Shown: positions 1-8,129 of the stretch, in pieces
How positions within the stretch are numbered: position 1 is the stretch's first letter
Layout of the letters: each line of letters begins with the position of its first letter
NCBI GenBank assembly: GCA_964398785.1
Contig: CAYNNQ010000018.1
Location: forward strand, 1-52,501
DNA length: 52,501 nt
Source of the DNA: CAYNNQ01 sp964398785
GTDB taxonomy: Bacteria; Desulfobacterota; Desulfovibrionia; Desulfovibrionales; Desulfonatronovibrionaceae
Reading direction: 5' to 3'
The notes under the pieces: generated by a model
Told to the model about the DNA's origin: nothing
Databases searched by the model: none
What the model saw: the letters and a program-made list of their open reading frames with translations, nothing else
Position numbers and translations under genes: made by a program

Positions 1-50
1 GTCGCCGGCGTGAAAGGCCGGTGTCCTGGACCGGGCTAGACGATGGGGAC
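1..50 (-). tRNA. tRNA-Glu (TTC), partial
   Basis: On the minus strand the sequence starts GTCCCCATCGTCTAG at position 50 and runs off the left edge. This is the typical 5' half of a bacterial tRNA-Glu: acceptor strand, D arm with CTAG, and anticodon arm with the loop CTTTCAC giving anticodon TTC. The T arm and 3' end lie outside the window. A tRNA-Gln sits 13 bp upstream on the same strand, so the two are probably one transcript. Confidence 0.85.
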
Positions 51-63
51 GCAATATATCAAC

Positions 64-137
64 TGGCTGGGGGTAAAGGATTCGAACCTTTGCTACCAGG
101 GCCAGAACCTGGCGTCCTGCCACTAGACGAACCCCCA
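64..137 (-). tRNA. tRNA-Gln (CTG)
   Basis: Read on the minus strand, the 7-bp acceptor stem TGGGGGT/ACCCCCA closes a complete cloverleaf. The anticodon loop TTCTGGC gives anticodon CTG, the T arm is AAAGG-TTCGAAT-CCTTT, the discriminator is G, and CCA is encoded. It lies directly upstream of the tRNA-Glu fragment. A second glutamine tRNA (TTG) is at 40629-40703, so both glutamine codons are covered in this window. Confidence 0.93.
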
Positions 138-263
138 GCAAGAAGAAAGTCCTATATTATCTAGCGGCCTGGCTGTCAAGAAGAGGTTTCACCTTTCTTC
201 CCGGCAAGCGCGAAAGCATCTATTAGACAAACCTGTTGTTTTAGTCAAGATATTTTTGATGAG

Positions 264-337
264 GATATTGATCAGAGGGATGGAACGTCAAAAATCAAGG
301 TAAAACTGGAAATTTTTGAATTTCCGGCTAAGAACTA
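264..337. repeat. Repeat family A, end fragment
   Basis: The stretch ending ttgaatttccggctaagaac matches one end of the family A element seen nearly complete at 16608-16798, including the interrupted palindrome of GAAAT and ATTTC. It lies just beyond the 3' end of ispA, and the terminal CTAG of the element end coincides with the ispA stop codon (TAG on the minus strand, 335-337). Confidence 0.6.
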
Positions 338-1225
338 GCTCACACGGTCTACAATATATCCAGCCAAAAACCGCAAAAACTCACTTTTCCTGCCGGGATA
401 GGTTTCCAATACGGCCCGGGCGGAGGACACACTCTTCCGGGCTATGTCCTTGCTTTTTTCCACCCCGAAAATAGAAGGATAAGTCATCTTGCCCTGTTTT
501 TCATCACTGCCCACCGGCTTGCCCATTTCCTGCTGATCTCCGACAACATCCAGAATATCGTCGGCGATCTGAAAAGCGAGCCCTATATGGTATCCGAATT
601 CCCGGGCATTGGAGATGTCCTCCTGACCTCCATGGCCCAAAATAGCCCCACAAACGCAGGAAGAGGTCAAAAGCGCCCCTGTTTTCATCAGATGCATTTG
701 CTGCAATCCAGAGAATCCGCCTTTGCCCCTGCCTGTGTACTGGACATCCTGTACCTGCCCCCCGACCATTCCGCCCGGTCCGGCAGCCATGGATATCTCT
801 TGCATGGCCCTGCAAAGATTTCCCGGATTGCAGACGGTTTCCGACATGAGCTGAAAGGCGAAAGTAAGCAAAGCGTCACCGGCCAAAATGGCCATAGCCT
901 CCCCAAACTTTTTATGATTGGTGGGGATTCCCCTGCGGAGTGCATCGTTGTCCATTGCCGGAAGATCGTCGTGCACCAAGGAATAGGTATGGATGCACTC
1001 AATAGCCGCAGCAAAGGGCAGGACATCTTCTTGCCTCCCTTGAAGCATCTCCGCCCAGGTCAAGAACAAAACCGGCCGGATTCTCTTGCCTCCGGCCAGC
1101 AAGCTGTACTGCATGGCCTGACTCAGATCCACGGGGATATCCCTTTGTTCCAGACAGGTGCTAAGAAACGCATGCACCTGATCCGCCCCTCCACCCAGAA
1201 TACTCTTGAATTCCTGCTCAGTCAT
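335..1225 (-). CDS. ispA: Farnesyl diphosphate synthase (polyprenyl synthetase)
   Basis: This soluble enzyme condenses dimethylallyl and geranyl diphosphate with isopentenyl diphosphate to make farnesyl diphosphate, the precursor of quinones and undecaprenyl phosphate. The 296-residue protein has the first aspartate-rich motif DDLPAMD at 86-92, GKRIRP near 46-51 for substrate binding, and the second aspartate-rich motif DDILD at 222-226. The segment before the first motif (HTYSLVHDD) is of the short-chain IspA type, so farnesyl rather than longer products is likely; that is an inference from the family. The gene overlaps the end of xseB by 8 bp, which suggests translational coupling. ispG, another isoprenoid gene, lies about 4.5 kb away on the same strand. 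Its stop codon lies at the edge of a family A repeat fragment. Confidence 0.95.
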   Translation of the reverse strand: MTEQEFKSILGGGADQVHAFLSTCLEQRDIPVDLSQAMQYSLLAGGKRIRPVLFLTWAEMLQGRQEDVLPFAAAIECIHTYSLVHDDLPAMDNDALRRGIPTNHKKFGEAMAILAGDALLTFAFQLMSETVCNPGNLCRAMQEISMAAGPGGMVGGQVQDVQYTGRGKGGFSGLQQMHLMKTGALLTSSCVCGAILGHGGQEDISNAREFGYHIGLAFQIADDILDVVGDQQEMGKPVGSDEKQGKMTYPSIFGVEKSKDIARKSVSSARAVLETYPGRKSEFLRFLAGYIVDRVS

Positions 1226-1442
1226 CGCCTTCCTCGTGCTCTTCGGAATTCAGCTCTTCACTCAAGACCTGGACTTCATATTTGGCCTTCTCCAACTGTT
1301 CCTTACAGGATTTGGAAAGACTGAGCCCTTTCTTGAAAAGCTCCACTCCTTCTTCCAGGGAAAGTTCCCCCTGTTCCAATTTTTGGACAATATCCTGTAA
1401 TTCTTGAATATTTTTTTCAAAAGACTTGTTTTCTTCCCCCAT
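1218..1442 (-). CDS. xseB: Exodeoxyribonuclease VII small subunit
   Basis: This is the small subunit of exonuclease VII, which with XseA degrades single-stranded DNA to short oligonucleotides. The 74-residue protein is mostly predicted helix with the family pattern FEKNIQELQDIVQKLEQGELSLEE and the later LFKKGLSLSKSC segment. I chose the ATG at 1442 because AAGGAG lies just upstream; an in-frame start at 1496 would add 18 residues unlike the family. The acidic tail (EELNSEEHEEGDD) is ordinary. It ends inside the start of ispA. The large subunit gene xseA lies upstream in the same block, separated by the M23 peptidase gene. Confidence 0.93.
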   Translation of the reverse strand: MGEENKSFEKNIQELQDIVQKLEQGELSLEEGVELFKKGLSLSKSCKEQLEKAKYEVQVLSEELNSEEHEEGDD

Positions 1443-1538
1443 ACTTCTCCTTTTTTGAGCTCCGATTAAAAATGCCGGTTTTTCCAAGTCCATCATGCAT
1501 TTTTAAAAAACGCAAAAAAAACAAGGAATGTATTCTAA

Positions 1539-2453
1539 TCATTTTAATTTTGGCAGAACAGAAAGGGGATTTACCATCTCCCCCCAAGTACAGAGAGCGA
1601 AATGCAGATGCGGGCCGGTGGCCCTCCCCGTACTTCCAGCCGTTCCTACCGGAGAGCCGGCCTGGATTTTTTCTCCCTGTTTCACCCGGACTGTGTTCAA
1701 GTGCATATATAAAGACAAAATTCCCTGCCCGTGATCCAAGACTACAGTATTCCCTCCGAAAAAGAAGTTGCCGGTTAGAGCCACTTTTCCGGTATTGCAG
1801 GCTTTTATCTCCGTCCCCCGGCTTGCACGCAAATCCAATCCGCGGTGTGGGGAACGGGGTTTGCCGTTTAAAAAACGGCGCAAACCAAAACGGGAAAGGA
1901 TCTTACCCTTTACCGGCCAGACAAATTTTTCATTAAAATCTTTATAGGGGGACATTATGGACAGTGCGGACTGGACCACCCCTTTTTCCTTGTATATTCT
2001 ATCCAAGGTCTTTTTACCAAAAGACACTTTATCTTCCGGCAGCTCTAAATGTTGCTCCGGATACTCTTTCTCCTTTACTTTGATCTTGCGGGACACGCTG
2101 CGCTTTTTTTCCGGGCCCCGGAACTCAAACAAAACCTGTATTTCATCCTTTTTCTGCAGCCCAGCTCCCATTAAAAGGGAAACTCCCCGGCCATCCTTGA
2201 GATCCACGGGTAATTCCCTGCCGCTGTATTTCACAATACACCGGCTAAAATCTTCTTCCCCATCAACATTAATTTCAAAAGGCTCCCCAACTGTCACTTT
2301 ATCCGGCACTTGAACAGAATAGGCCTGGGCATGTCCCGGAACAATCCCCCCCATAAGCACCGCCCAGAAGACAATATATCCAAAAACGCCCCAAATCCGT
2401 AAACACCTCCGTTGCAGAAGGTCCACTTTGCCCTCCGTATAATGTCCCGCCAT
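1539..2453 (-). CDS. M23 family (LytM-type) metallopeptidase, exported
   Basis: Likely a periplasmic zinc endopeptidase, or a non-catalytic activator of cell-wall amidases, acting on peptidoglycan cross-links. The 304-residue protein begins with a long basic N-terminus and a hydrophobic segment ending in GHAQA (about residue 44), a probable signal peptide. An all-beta N-terminal region is followed by the M23 domain from about 190. Zinc ligands are visible: H203 and D207 in HRGLD, and H284 in HLHF, with the general-base candidate H251 in LYMHL. All M23 catalytic positions seem present, so an active enzyme is plausible. The ATG follows the xseA stop codon directly with no spacer, so it is part of the proS-xseA-xseB-ispA unit. 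Confidence 0.9.
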   Translation of the reverse strand: MAGHYTEGKVDLLQRRCLRIWGVFGYIVFWAVLMGGIVPGHAQAYSVQVPDKVTVGEPFEINVDGEEDFSRCIVKYSGRELPVDLKDGRGVSLLMGAGLQKKDEIQVLFEFRGPEKKRSVSRKIKVKEKEYPEQHLELPEDKVSFGKKTLDRIYKEKGVVQSALSIMSPYKDFNEKFVWPVKGKILSRFGLRRFLNGKPRSPHRGLDLRASRGTEIKACNTGKVALTGNFFFGGNTVVLDHGQGILSLYMHLNTVRVKQGEKIQAGSPVGTAGSTGRATGPHLHFALCTWGEMVNPLSVLPKLK

Positions 2454-3836
2454 TCAATCTTTCCCCTCCGGAACATTCCCCATGTCTTCCTCTTCCAAAA
2501 CCCTGGCCCTGAACTCTCCTTTCCGGATTTGAATATCCAAAACATCCCCGGAAGCAATATCCTGGATGTCCCGCAAAAAATCACTTTTTCCCCTTTTCCG
2601 GACGAGGGCGTACCCTTTACGTAGCGGGCCGTAAGGGTCCTGGGACTGAAACTTCTCCTGCAATACAGAAAGCTGCATTTCCTTGTTCTTCAAAAAACGA
2701 CTGCCAGCGGACAAAAGCTTGCTAGAAAGGGAATCACGGACATGCTCCCGGTATCTCCACATATCCGGACCAAATGCCCGCCTGAGCCTTTCCTGTAGGC
2801 GGTCCACCACCTCATATTTGTTCCGGAACCATTTTTCTTGAAGAGGATACAGCCTGATGCTCAGTTCTTCCAATTTTTCCGCGCTCCTATGGAGCTGCTT
2901 TAAAGGGCTCAACCAGTTCAGGGCCTGAATCCGGTAGTCCAGCTCCCGCTCCTTTTCCTGAAAAAAGCCCATCCCTTTTTCTTGCAAATCCTGGAGCAAC
3001 TCATCCATACGCTGCCTTAAAGCGTCTTTTTCCGGCCACAGGGTCTGTGCGGCATGAGTGGGAGTAGCCGCACTCCTGTCCGCCACCAGATCCACTATGG
3101 TGGTGTCCACCTCGTGCCCCACACCGGCAAGGACAGGGATGCCTGAACCGTGCACCGCCCTGGCCACGCCCTCTGTATTGAAGGGCCACAAGTCCTCCAG
3201 GGACCCTCCACCGCGAATAAGGACCAGCACCTGGGCTCTTCCCTCCTGACTGGCCCGGGACACCGCGGCTGCAATCTCTCCTTCCGCCTGCTCCCCCTGC
3301 ACCCGGGCAGGGTAAACCAGGATATCTCCTCCCAGCCCATAATGCTTGGAAACCCGCAAAAAATCCTGAAGCGCAGCCCCGGATGGAGAAGTAACCACAC
3401 CAATTTTGGTGGGACAATAAGGCAGGGGCAGTTTTTTCTCTGAAGAAAACAGTCCTTCGGCTTTCAACTTCTCTTTAAGCGCCTCGAACTGCATATGCAG
3501 CCGGCCCACACCCTTCTCCTGGACCAGCTCCGGAATAAGCTGATAACTGCCACGCGGGGGATATACGGAAATCCTTCCGGCACAAAGGACCTCCTGCCCG
3601 TCCTCCAGAGAGTCGGCCAAGCGGCCGCCTTCGGAATTAACGGACAAAGATTGGGTATTCTTGAACCAGGCCACACTCAGCGCCGCCTGTTCGTCCTTCA
3701 GGGTAAAATAAATATGCCCCGAAGCCGGACGGGAGATATTGGACACCTGGCCCCGAACCCAGACAACGGGAAAAGAGGGTTCCAGGGTCTCCTTGATGGC
3801 CGAAGTGAGCTCGAATACAGAAAATATATGAGCCAC
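2454..3836 (-). CDS. xseA: Exodeoxyribonuclease VII large subunit
   Basis: This is the catalytic subunit of exonuclease VII, a cytoplasmic single-strand-specific nuclease in DNA repair and recombination. At 460 residues it has normal family length. Residues 1 to about 100 form the OB-fold nucleic-acid binding domain (WVRGQVSN, SGHIYFTLKD). The central catalytic domain carries IGVVTSPSGAALQDFL, the glycine-rich RGGGSLEDLWPFN and GVGHEVDTTIVDLVADRSAATPT signatures, followed by a long helical C-terminus. The start is GTG at 3836, two bases after the proS stop codon. It sits between proS and the M23 gene in one tightly packed minus-strand operon. Confidence 0.97.
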   Translation of the reverse strand: MAHIFSVFELTSAIKETLEPSFPVVWVRGQVSNISRPASGHIYFTLKDEQAALSVAWFKNTQSLSVNSEGGRLADSLEDGQEVLCAGRISVYPPRGSYQLIPELVQEKGVGRLHMQFEALKEKLKAEGLFSSEKKLPLPYCPTKIGVVTSPSGAALQDFLRVSKHYGLGGDILVYPARVQGEQAEGEIAAAVSRASQEGRAQVLVLIRGGGSLEDLWPFNTEGVARAVHGSGIPVLAGVGHEVDTTIVDLVADRSAATPTHAAQTLWPEKDALRQRMDELLQDLQEKGMGFFQEKERELDYRIQALNWLSPLKQLHRSAEKLEELSIRLYPLQEKWFRNKYEVVDRLQERLRRAFGPDMWRYREHVRDSLSSKLLSAGSRFLKNKEMQLSVLQEKFQSQDPYGPLRKGYALVRKRGKSDFLRDIQDIASGDVLDIQIRKGEFRARVLEEEDMGNVPEGKD

Positions 3837-3838
3837 GA

Positions 3839-5578
3839 CTAATCCCCGGATTTGGACCCAAATGGGTCATTCCAAATATCGTTTCGGATACCCCTTATCT
3901 CTTCCATGAAATCTTTCCGGGAAACCTCGAACTTCTTCCCCTCCCTACGGGTCTTGATCTCCACCACTCCCTGCTGGATTCCCTTGGCCCCCACGACCAC
4001 CTGCAGAGGGAAGCCTATCAGATCGGCGTCCTTGAATTTCACCCCCGGTCTCTCCGGACGATCATCCAAAAGGCAGTCCATCCCGTTTTCCTGCAGCTGA
4101 TCATGCAACTGTACAGCCTCATTTAGGACCGTCTCGTCTCCCGGGTTTATGGCCACAACTACCACTTCCCAGGGAGCAATCGCCGGGGGAAAGATAATCC
4201 CGTTTTTATCGTGACCCTGCTCAATACAGGCCGCCAAGACCCGGCTAACCCCAATCCCGTAGCATCCCATTATCATGGGCTGCTCTTTCCCGTTTTGGTC
4301 CAGAAAAAAGGCTTTCATGGCCTCGCTGTATTTAGTGCCCAGATTGAAAATATGACCCACCTCGATGCCCCGGGTGAATTGCAAGGATTGACTGCAACGC
4401 GGGCAGGGGTCTTCCCGAGCTATCTCCCGCAGATCCGCATACTCTTGCACAACGCAGTCCCGACCGGGACGGAAATGCAGGTAATGCGCTTCGTTTTCGT
4501 TGGCCCCGACCACAAAATCGCTCTGCGTGTAAATCTCCTGATCCGCGTAAATCCTGTCCACATCAAGCCCAACCGGGCCAGCAAACCCTACGGGTGCTCC
4601 GGAACAGCTCTGTACTTTTTCCGCTCCGGCCAGGTCCAAATCACCCGCCTGCAAGAAATTCCGGAGCTTGACCTCATTTAGCTCCCGATCGCCACGGACA
4701 AGGACACCAACAGTCTGTCCGTCCACCTCGTACAAAAGGGTCTTGATTATTTTGCTTGCCGGAACCTGGAGATAACTGGAAACCTGAGCCACGGTATGCG
4801 CTTCCGGGGTATCCACTTTTTCCAAGGGGGGACAGTCCGGGTTTGGGCCTTCTACACTAACACTTACCTCGGCCTTCTCCATATTGGCCGCATAAGAACA
4901 ATTGGTGCAGGTAGCTATCATGTCCTCGCCAGTATCCGCGAGCACCATGAATTCCTGGGAGACATTCCCGCCTATAGCCCCCGTATCCGCATCCACTCCA
5001 CGGAATTCAAAACCCATGCGGGAAAAAAGGCTCTCGTAAGCCAGACGCATATCCTCATAACTTTTTTCCGCAGCAGTCTTATCGCAATCAAAAGAATATC
5101 CGTCTTTCATGATGAATTCCCGGCAGCGCATCAACCCGAACCTTGGCCGGATCTCATCCCGGAACTTGGTCTGTATTTGATACATATTCAGGGGCAATTG
5201 CTTGTAGGAACGTACCTCCCCGCGGATAAGTTCGGTTATGACCTCCTCATGGGTGGGCCCCAGGCAATAGTCCCGGCCATGCCGGTCCGCAAAGCGCAAA
5301 AGCTCTTCACCGTAGTGATCCCAACGACCGGATTCCTTCCATACATCCCCGGGCTGAACCGCCGGAAGGCGCAGCTCCACCGCTCCAAACCTTTCCATTT
5401 CTTCCCGGATAATACGGCTTATTTTCTGCAGGGCCCTCCAGCCAGCAGGCAGATAGGAATAAATGCCGGAAGTCAGTTTGCGGATCATGCCCGCCCGAAG
5501 CAAAAGCTTGTGGCTGACGATCTCCGCTTCCGCCGGTTCTTCCTTCAAAGTAGGGATATAGTTCTTGGACCAATACAC
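3839..5578 (-). CDS. proS: Proline--tRNA ligase
   Basis: This class II aminoacyl-tRNA synthetase charges tRNA-Pro in the cytoplasm. The 579-residue length is that of the bacterial type with an inserted editing domain. Visible parts are the N-terminal TSGIYSYLPAGWRAL segment, motif 2 FRDEIRPRFGLMRCREF near 140, the insertion/editing region at roughly 230-385, motif 3 GCYGIGVSRVLAA near 440, and the C-terminal anticodon-binding domain. The start is GTG at 5578, with AGGAG about seven bases upstream. It is the first gene of the proS-xseA-M23-xseB-ispA unit. A family A repeat fragment and about 105 bp separate it from ispG upstream. Confidence 0.97.
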   Translation of the reverse strand: MYWSKNYIPTLKEEPAEAEIVSHKLLLRAGMIRKLTSGIYSYLPAGWRALQKISRIIREEMERFGAVELRLPAVQPGDVWKESGRWDHYGEELLRFADRHGRDYCLGPTHEEVITELIRGEVRSYKQLPLNMYQIQTKFRDEIRPRFGLMRCREFIMKDGYSFDCDKTAAEKSYEDMRLAYESLFSRMGFEFRGVDADTGAIGGNVSQEFMVLADTGEDMIATCTNCSYAANMEKAEVSVSVEGPNPDCPPLEKVDTPEAHTVAQVSSYLQVPASKIIKTLLYEVDGQTVGVLVRGDRELNEVKLRNFLQAGDLDLAGAEKVQSCSGAPVGFAGPVGLDVDRIYADQEIYTQSDFVVGANENEAHYLHFRPGRDCVVQEYADLREIAREDPCPRCSQSLQFTRGIEVGHIFNLGTKYSEAMKAFFLDQNGKEQPMIMGCYGIGVSRVLAACIEQGHDKNGIIFPPAIAPWEVVVVAINPGDETVLNEAVQLHDQLQENGMDCLLDDRPERPGVKFKDADLIGFPLQVVVGAKGIQQGVVEIKTRREGKKFEVSRKDFMEEIRGIRNDIWNDPFGSKSGD

Positions 5579-5653
5579 TACAGTACTCCTTTTTAGATTT
5601 CAGACATATTGTTAGAACAATCGATTGTCTATTTCAAAAAACCTTTTTTTTCA

Positions 5654-5690
5654 AACAATGGAAAAAGGCCATTTCCGGATGGAAACTAGC
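5654..5690. repeat. Repeat family A, right-end fragment
   Basis: The sequence ggccatttccggatggaaac plus the following tagc matches the right end of the full family A copy at 37871-38056 (gtcatttccggagggaaact). The terminal CTAG of the fragment supplies the ispG stop codon on the minus strand (5686-5688). Confidence 0.6.
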
Positions 5691-6759
5691 TATTTCTTTC
5701 CCACAAAAACCTGTCCACCTCGGACATGAATTCATCCAAAAGGTTTTCCTGCCCGCGTACTTTACGCAAGACTTTTCCCTTGGCAAATATTATCCCGCAA
5801 TCGCGTCCCCCGGCCAAGCCTATGTCCGCCTCCTTGGCCTCCCCGGGTCCGTTGACAGCGCAACCCATGACCGCCACCTTGAAATTCTCCTGAACATCCC
5901 TGAGCTTGTCCTCTACTGCATTGGTAAGGGATATAAGGTCTATTTCCGTACGTCCGCAGGTGGGACAGGAGATAATCTCCGGACCTCTGTGCCGAAGCCC
6001 CAAAGAACGGAGTATTTCCCAGGCTACTCCCACTTCCTGTACCGGATCCGAAGTCAAAGAAACACGTAGCGTATCCCCGATTCCCTCATACAAGAGAATG
6101 CCCAGACCAACCGAGGATTTGACCGCACCACGCATAGGTGTTCCCGCCTCGGTCACCCCAATATGCAACGGATAATCCACCCGTTCGGACAGATTTTTAT
6201 ACGCCTGCACCGTTACCGGAACACTAGAAGACTTAAGGGATACTTTGATGTCGTAAAATCCGCGACTCTCCAGCAGGTGCACGTGCTTGAGGGCACTTTC
6301 CGACATGGCCTCCGGAGTGGGGCCACCCCACTTGTGCAAAACATCCTTGTGCAAGGATCCGGCATTGACACCAATACGAATGGGGACCTTCCTAGCCGCG
6401 GCACCCGCCACCACACGATCCACTTTACTCTCTTCGCCTATATTGCCCGGATTAATCCGCAGCCCATCTACTCCCGTTTCCAAAGCCTGCAAAGCCAAGC
6501 GATGATCAAAATGGACATCCGCAATCAGCGGCAGCGGAGAAGCCTTTTTGATCTCCTCCAGGGCAAAAGCGGAAGATCCATCCGGGACAGCCAGACGGAC
6601 TATCTCGCATCCAGCCCCAGCCAGTTTTTTTATCTGCTCCAGAGTTGAGTGGGCATCCCGGGTGTCCGTATTGGTCATGCTCTGGATCCGTATCGGATTA
6701 TCCCCTCCTATCCCTACGGACCCCACAAATACTTCCCGAGTACTTTTTCCTTTTGACAT
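5686..6759 (-). CDS. ispG: 4-hydroxy-3-methylbut-2-en-1-yl diphosphate synthase (IspG/GcpE)
   Basis: This is the iron-sulfur enzyme of the penultimate step of the MEP pathway, converting MEcPP to HMBPP. The 357-residue protein has an N-terminal TIM-barrel region (GGDNPIRIQSMTNTDTRD, IRLAVPD-like segment) and a C-terminal domain with the [4Fe-4S] ligands C265 and C268 in CPTCGRTE, C300 in MGCAVNGPGEA and E307. I chose the ATG at 6759, with AAGG upstream, because MSKGKSTREVFVG matches the family start; the upstream in-frame extension to 6900 is basic and unlike the family. Its stop codon lies in a family A repeat end. ispA and ispE elsewhere in the window show that this organism uses the MEP route. 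Confidence 0.96.
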   Translation of the reverse strand: MSKGKSTREVFVGSVGIGGDNPIRIQSMTNTDTRDAHSTLEQIKKLAGAGCEIVRLAVPDGSSAFALEEIKKASPLPLIADVHFDHRLALQALETGVDGLRINPGNIGEESKVDRVVAGAAARKVPIRIGVNAGSLHKDVLHKWGGPTPEAMSESALKHVHLLESRGFYDIKVSLKSSSVPVTVQAYKNLSERVDYPLHIGVTEAGTPMRGAVKSSVGLGILLYEGIGDTLRVSLTSDPVQEVGVAWEILRSLGLRHRGPEIISCPTCGRTEIDLISLTNAVEDKLRDVQENFKVAVMGCAVNGPGEAKEADIGLAGGRDCGIIFAKGKVLRKVRGQENLLDEFMSEVDRFLWERNS

Positions 6760-6811
6760 AATAAAAAACCTTGCAGTAAGTGGTAATTGTCTACTAAAAT
6801 AAAACTCTCCG

Positions 6812-6876
6812 ACACGGCGTATGGATTTTCTATATTTTCTCCTCCTGTTTTTTTTAGATGCTTTTAACGAGTAGCC
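6812..6876. repeat. Repeat family B, end fragment (inverted pair, left arm)
   Basis: The segment containing gatgcttttaacgag matches the reverse complement of the right end of the full family B copy at 19606-19731 (ggatgcttttaacgag there), preceded by the tatattttctcc and cctg stretch shared with 38835-38880. A second end in opposite orientation lies at 7051-7090. Confidence 0.5.
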
Positions 6877-7050
6877 CGAGCGTTTTCTTGGCCTCGCCAA
6901 ATAGGGGAAACCGGACCGGGAAACAACTCTTAATGCAGACGGACAACAGTACTAACTTGAATGCAACAAAACATTTCTCCCTCCAAGAACAAGAGTCCGG
7001 AGGGGGCAAACATCCCCCTTTGGCGGGACCTAGAAAACACCGCGCCGGTA

Positions 7051-7090
7051 GTTTGGCATCCAAAGAGATCAGGCGGAGAGAACCCATCTC
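7051..7090. repeat. Repeat family B, end fragment (inverted pair, right arm)
   Basis: ggcatccaaagagatcaggc followed by ggagagaac matches agcatccaaaaggatcaggc plus ggaagaag at the right end of the full copy at 19606-19731. It is in opposite orientation to the fragment at 6812-6876, so the two flank about 175 bp as an inverted pair. Confidence 0.5.
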
Positions 7091-7172
7091 CAGTCACGTT
7101 AAGAAGGGGCCCCTTTTCCGCCCGGCAAAAAATTCGTAAGACAAACCCCATCATCAGGCAACAGGAGAATGA

Positions 7173-8129
7173 ATGCAAGAACTGTCCGTTCCCAAACTTG
7201 GAATAAGCACGTGTTTATTGGGATACAACGTACGCTATGACGGTGGACATAAATTGGATCGTTTCATACGGGACACATTGGGCAAATATGTCCAGTTCGT
7301 CCCTGTCTGTCCAGAGGTGGAATGCGGTATGAGCATCCCCCGCGAATCCCTTCGTCTTGTCGGCGACCCGCAAGATCCCAGTCTGGTAACCATAAAAAGC
7401 AAAAAAGATTACACCCCCAAAATGCAGGCCTGGGGGAAACAACGCCTGCAGGGCCTGGAGATGGAAGAACTAAGTGGATATATCTTTAAAAGCAAATCCC
7501 CAAGCAGTGGGATGCAACGGATAAAAGTCTACAATGAAAAAGGAAACCCCGTGCCCAAGGGTGTGGGTATATGGGCCCGGATGTTCATGGAACATTTCCC
7601 GCTGCTACCGGTAGAAGACGACGGGCGACTCAACGACCCGATTCTGCGGGAGAACTTCATTACCCGCATATTTGTTTACGCCTCCTGGCGCGAACTACTG
7701 GCAAGGAACAAAACCAGAAAGGGATTAATAGACTTTCATACCCGCCACAAACTTCTCCTTATGGCCCACCATGTCCCTACATACAGAGAAATGGGCAAAA
7801 TGGTAGCCGCGAGCAATGATTACAGCAAGGAAGAACTCTTTCAGCTATACCAGGAAAAACTCAGCTACGCCCTTTCCCTTAAGCAGACAATAAAGAAAAA
7901 CGTCAATGTCCTGCAACATATAGCCGGGTACTTCAAAAAAGACCTTTCCAAGGATGAAAAACAGGAGATGCAGGAATTAATCGGGAACTACCACCAGGGA
8001 CTTGTCCCCCTCATTGTCCCCGCTACCCTGCTCAATCACTATGTACGCAAATACAAAAAGACCTATCTCCAGGATCAGGTCTATCTTTCCCCCCATCCTC
8101 TGGAACTAAAGCTGAGGAATCATGTCTAA
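7173..8129 (+). CDS. DUF523-DUF1722 two-domain protein (TudS-like and YbgA-like)
   Basis: The N-terminal domain (about 8-150) belongs to DUF523, a family that includes the [4Fe-4S] thiouracil desulfidase TudS; the likely cluster ligands C14 (ISTCLLG), C46 and C51 (VCPEVECGM) are present. The C-terminal domain (about 190-310) is DUF1722, the YbgA family of unknown function, with the HKLLLMAHHVPTYREMGKMVA signature. Total length is 318 residues, usual for the fusion. The start ATG has CAGGAG six to seven bases upstream. Its stop overlaps the ATG of the next gene (8122), so the two are co-translated. Desulfidase activity is an inference from the family; substrate and physiological role are unknown. 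Confidence 0.9.
   Translation: MQELSVPKLGISTCLLGYNVRYDGGHKLDRFIRDTLGKYVQFVPVCPEVECGMSIPRESLRLVGDPQDPSLVTIKSKKDYTPKMQAWGKQRLQGLEMEELSGYIFKSKSPSSGMQRIKVYNEKGNPVPKGVGIWARMFMEHFPLLPVEDDGRLNDPILRENFITRIFVYASWRELLARNKTRKGLIDFHTRHKLLLMAHHVPTYREMGKMVAASNDYSKEELFQLYQEKLSYALSLKQTIKKNVNVLQHIAGYFKKDLSKDEKQEMQELIGNYHQGLVPLIVPATLLNHYVRKYKKTYLQDQVYLSPHPLELKLRNHV

Larger units (their letters stand above)
6760..7172. other. Non-coding spacer between divergent ispG and DUF523 gene
   Basis: No convincing gene lies in these 413 bp; the open frames here have no ribosome-binding site and atypical composition. It contains two inverted end fragments of repeat family B (about 6812-6876 and 7051-7090), a small GGGGG/CCCCC hairpin near 7006-7021, and the palindrome AGGGGCCCCT near 7107. 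Promoters for the two divergent genes must lie here, but I cannot place them with confidence. Confidence 0.6.

Noticed and set aside
587..1324. A 245-codon plus-strand open frame across ispA and xseB
   Set aside because: It runs antisense to two certain genes, has no family likeness and no ribosome-binding site.
6985..7040. Cyclic di-GMP (GEMM) riboswitch suggested by GGGCAAAC
   Set aside because: Only that short string matches; the remaining conserved core of the riboswitch is absent.
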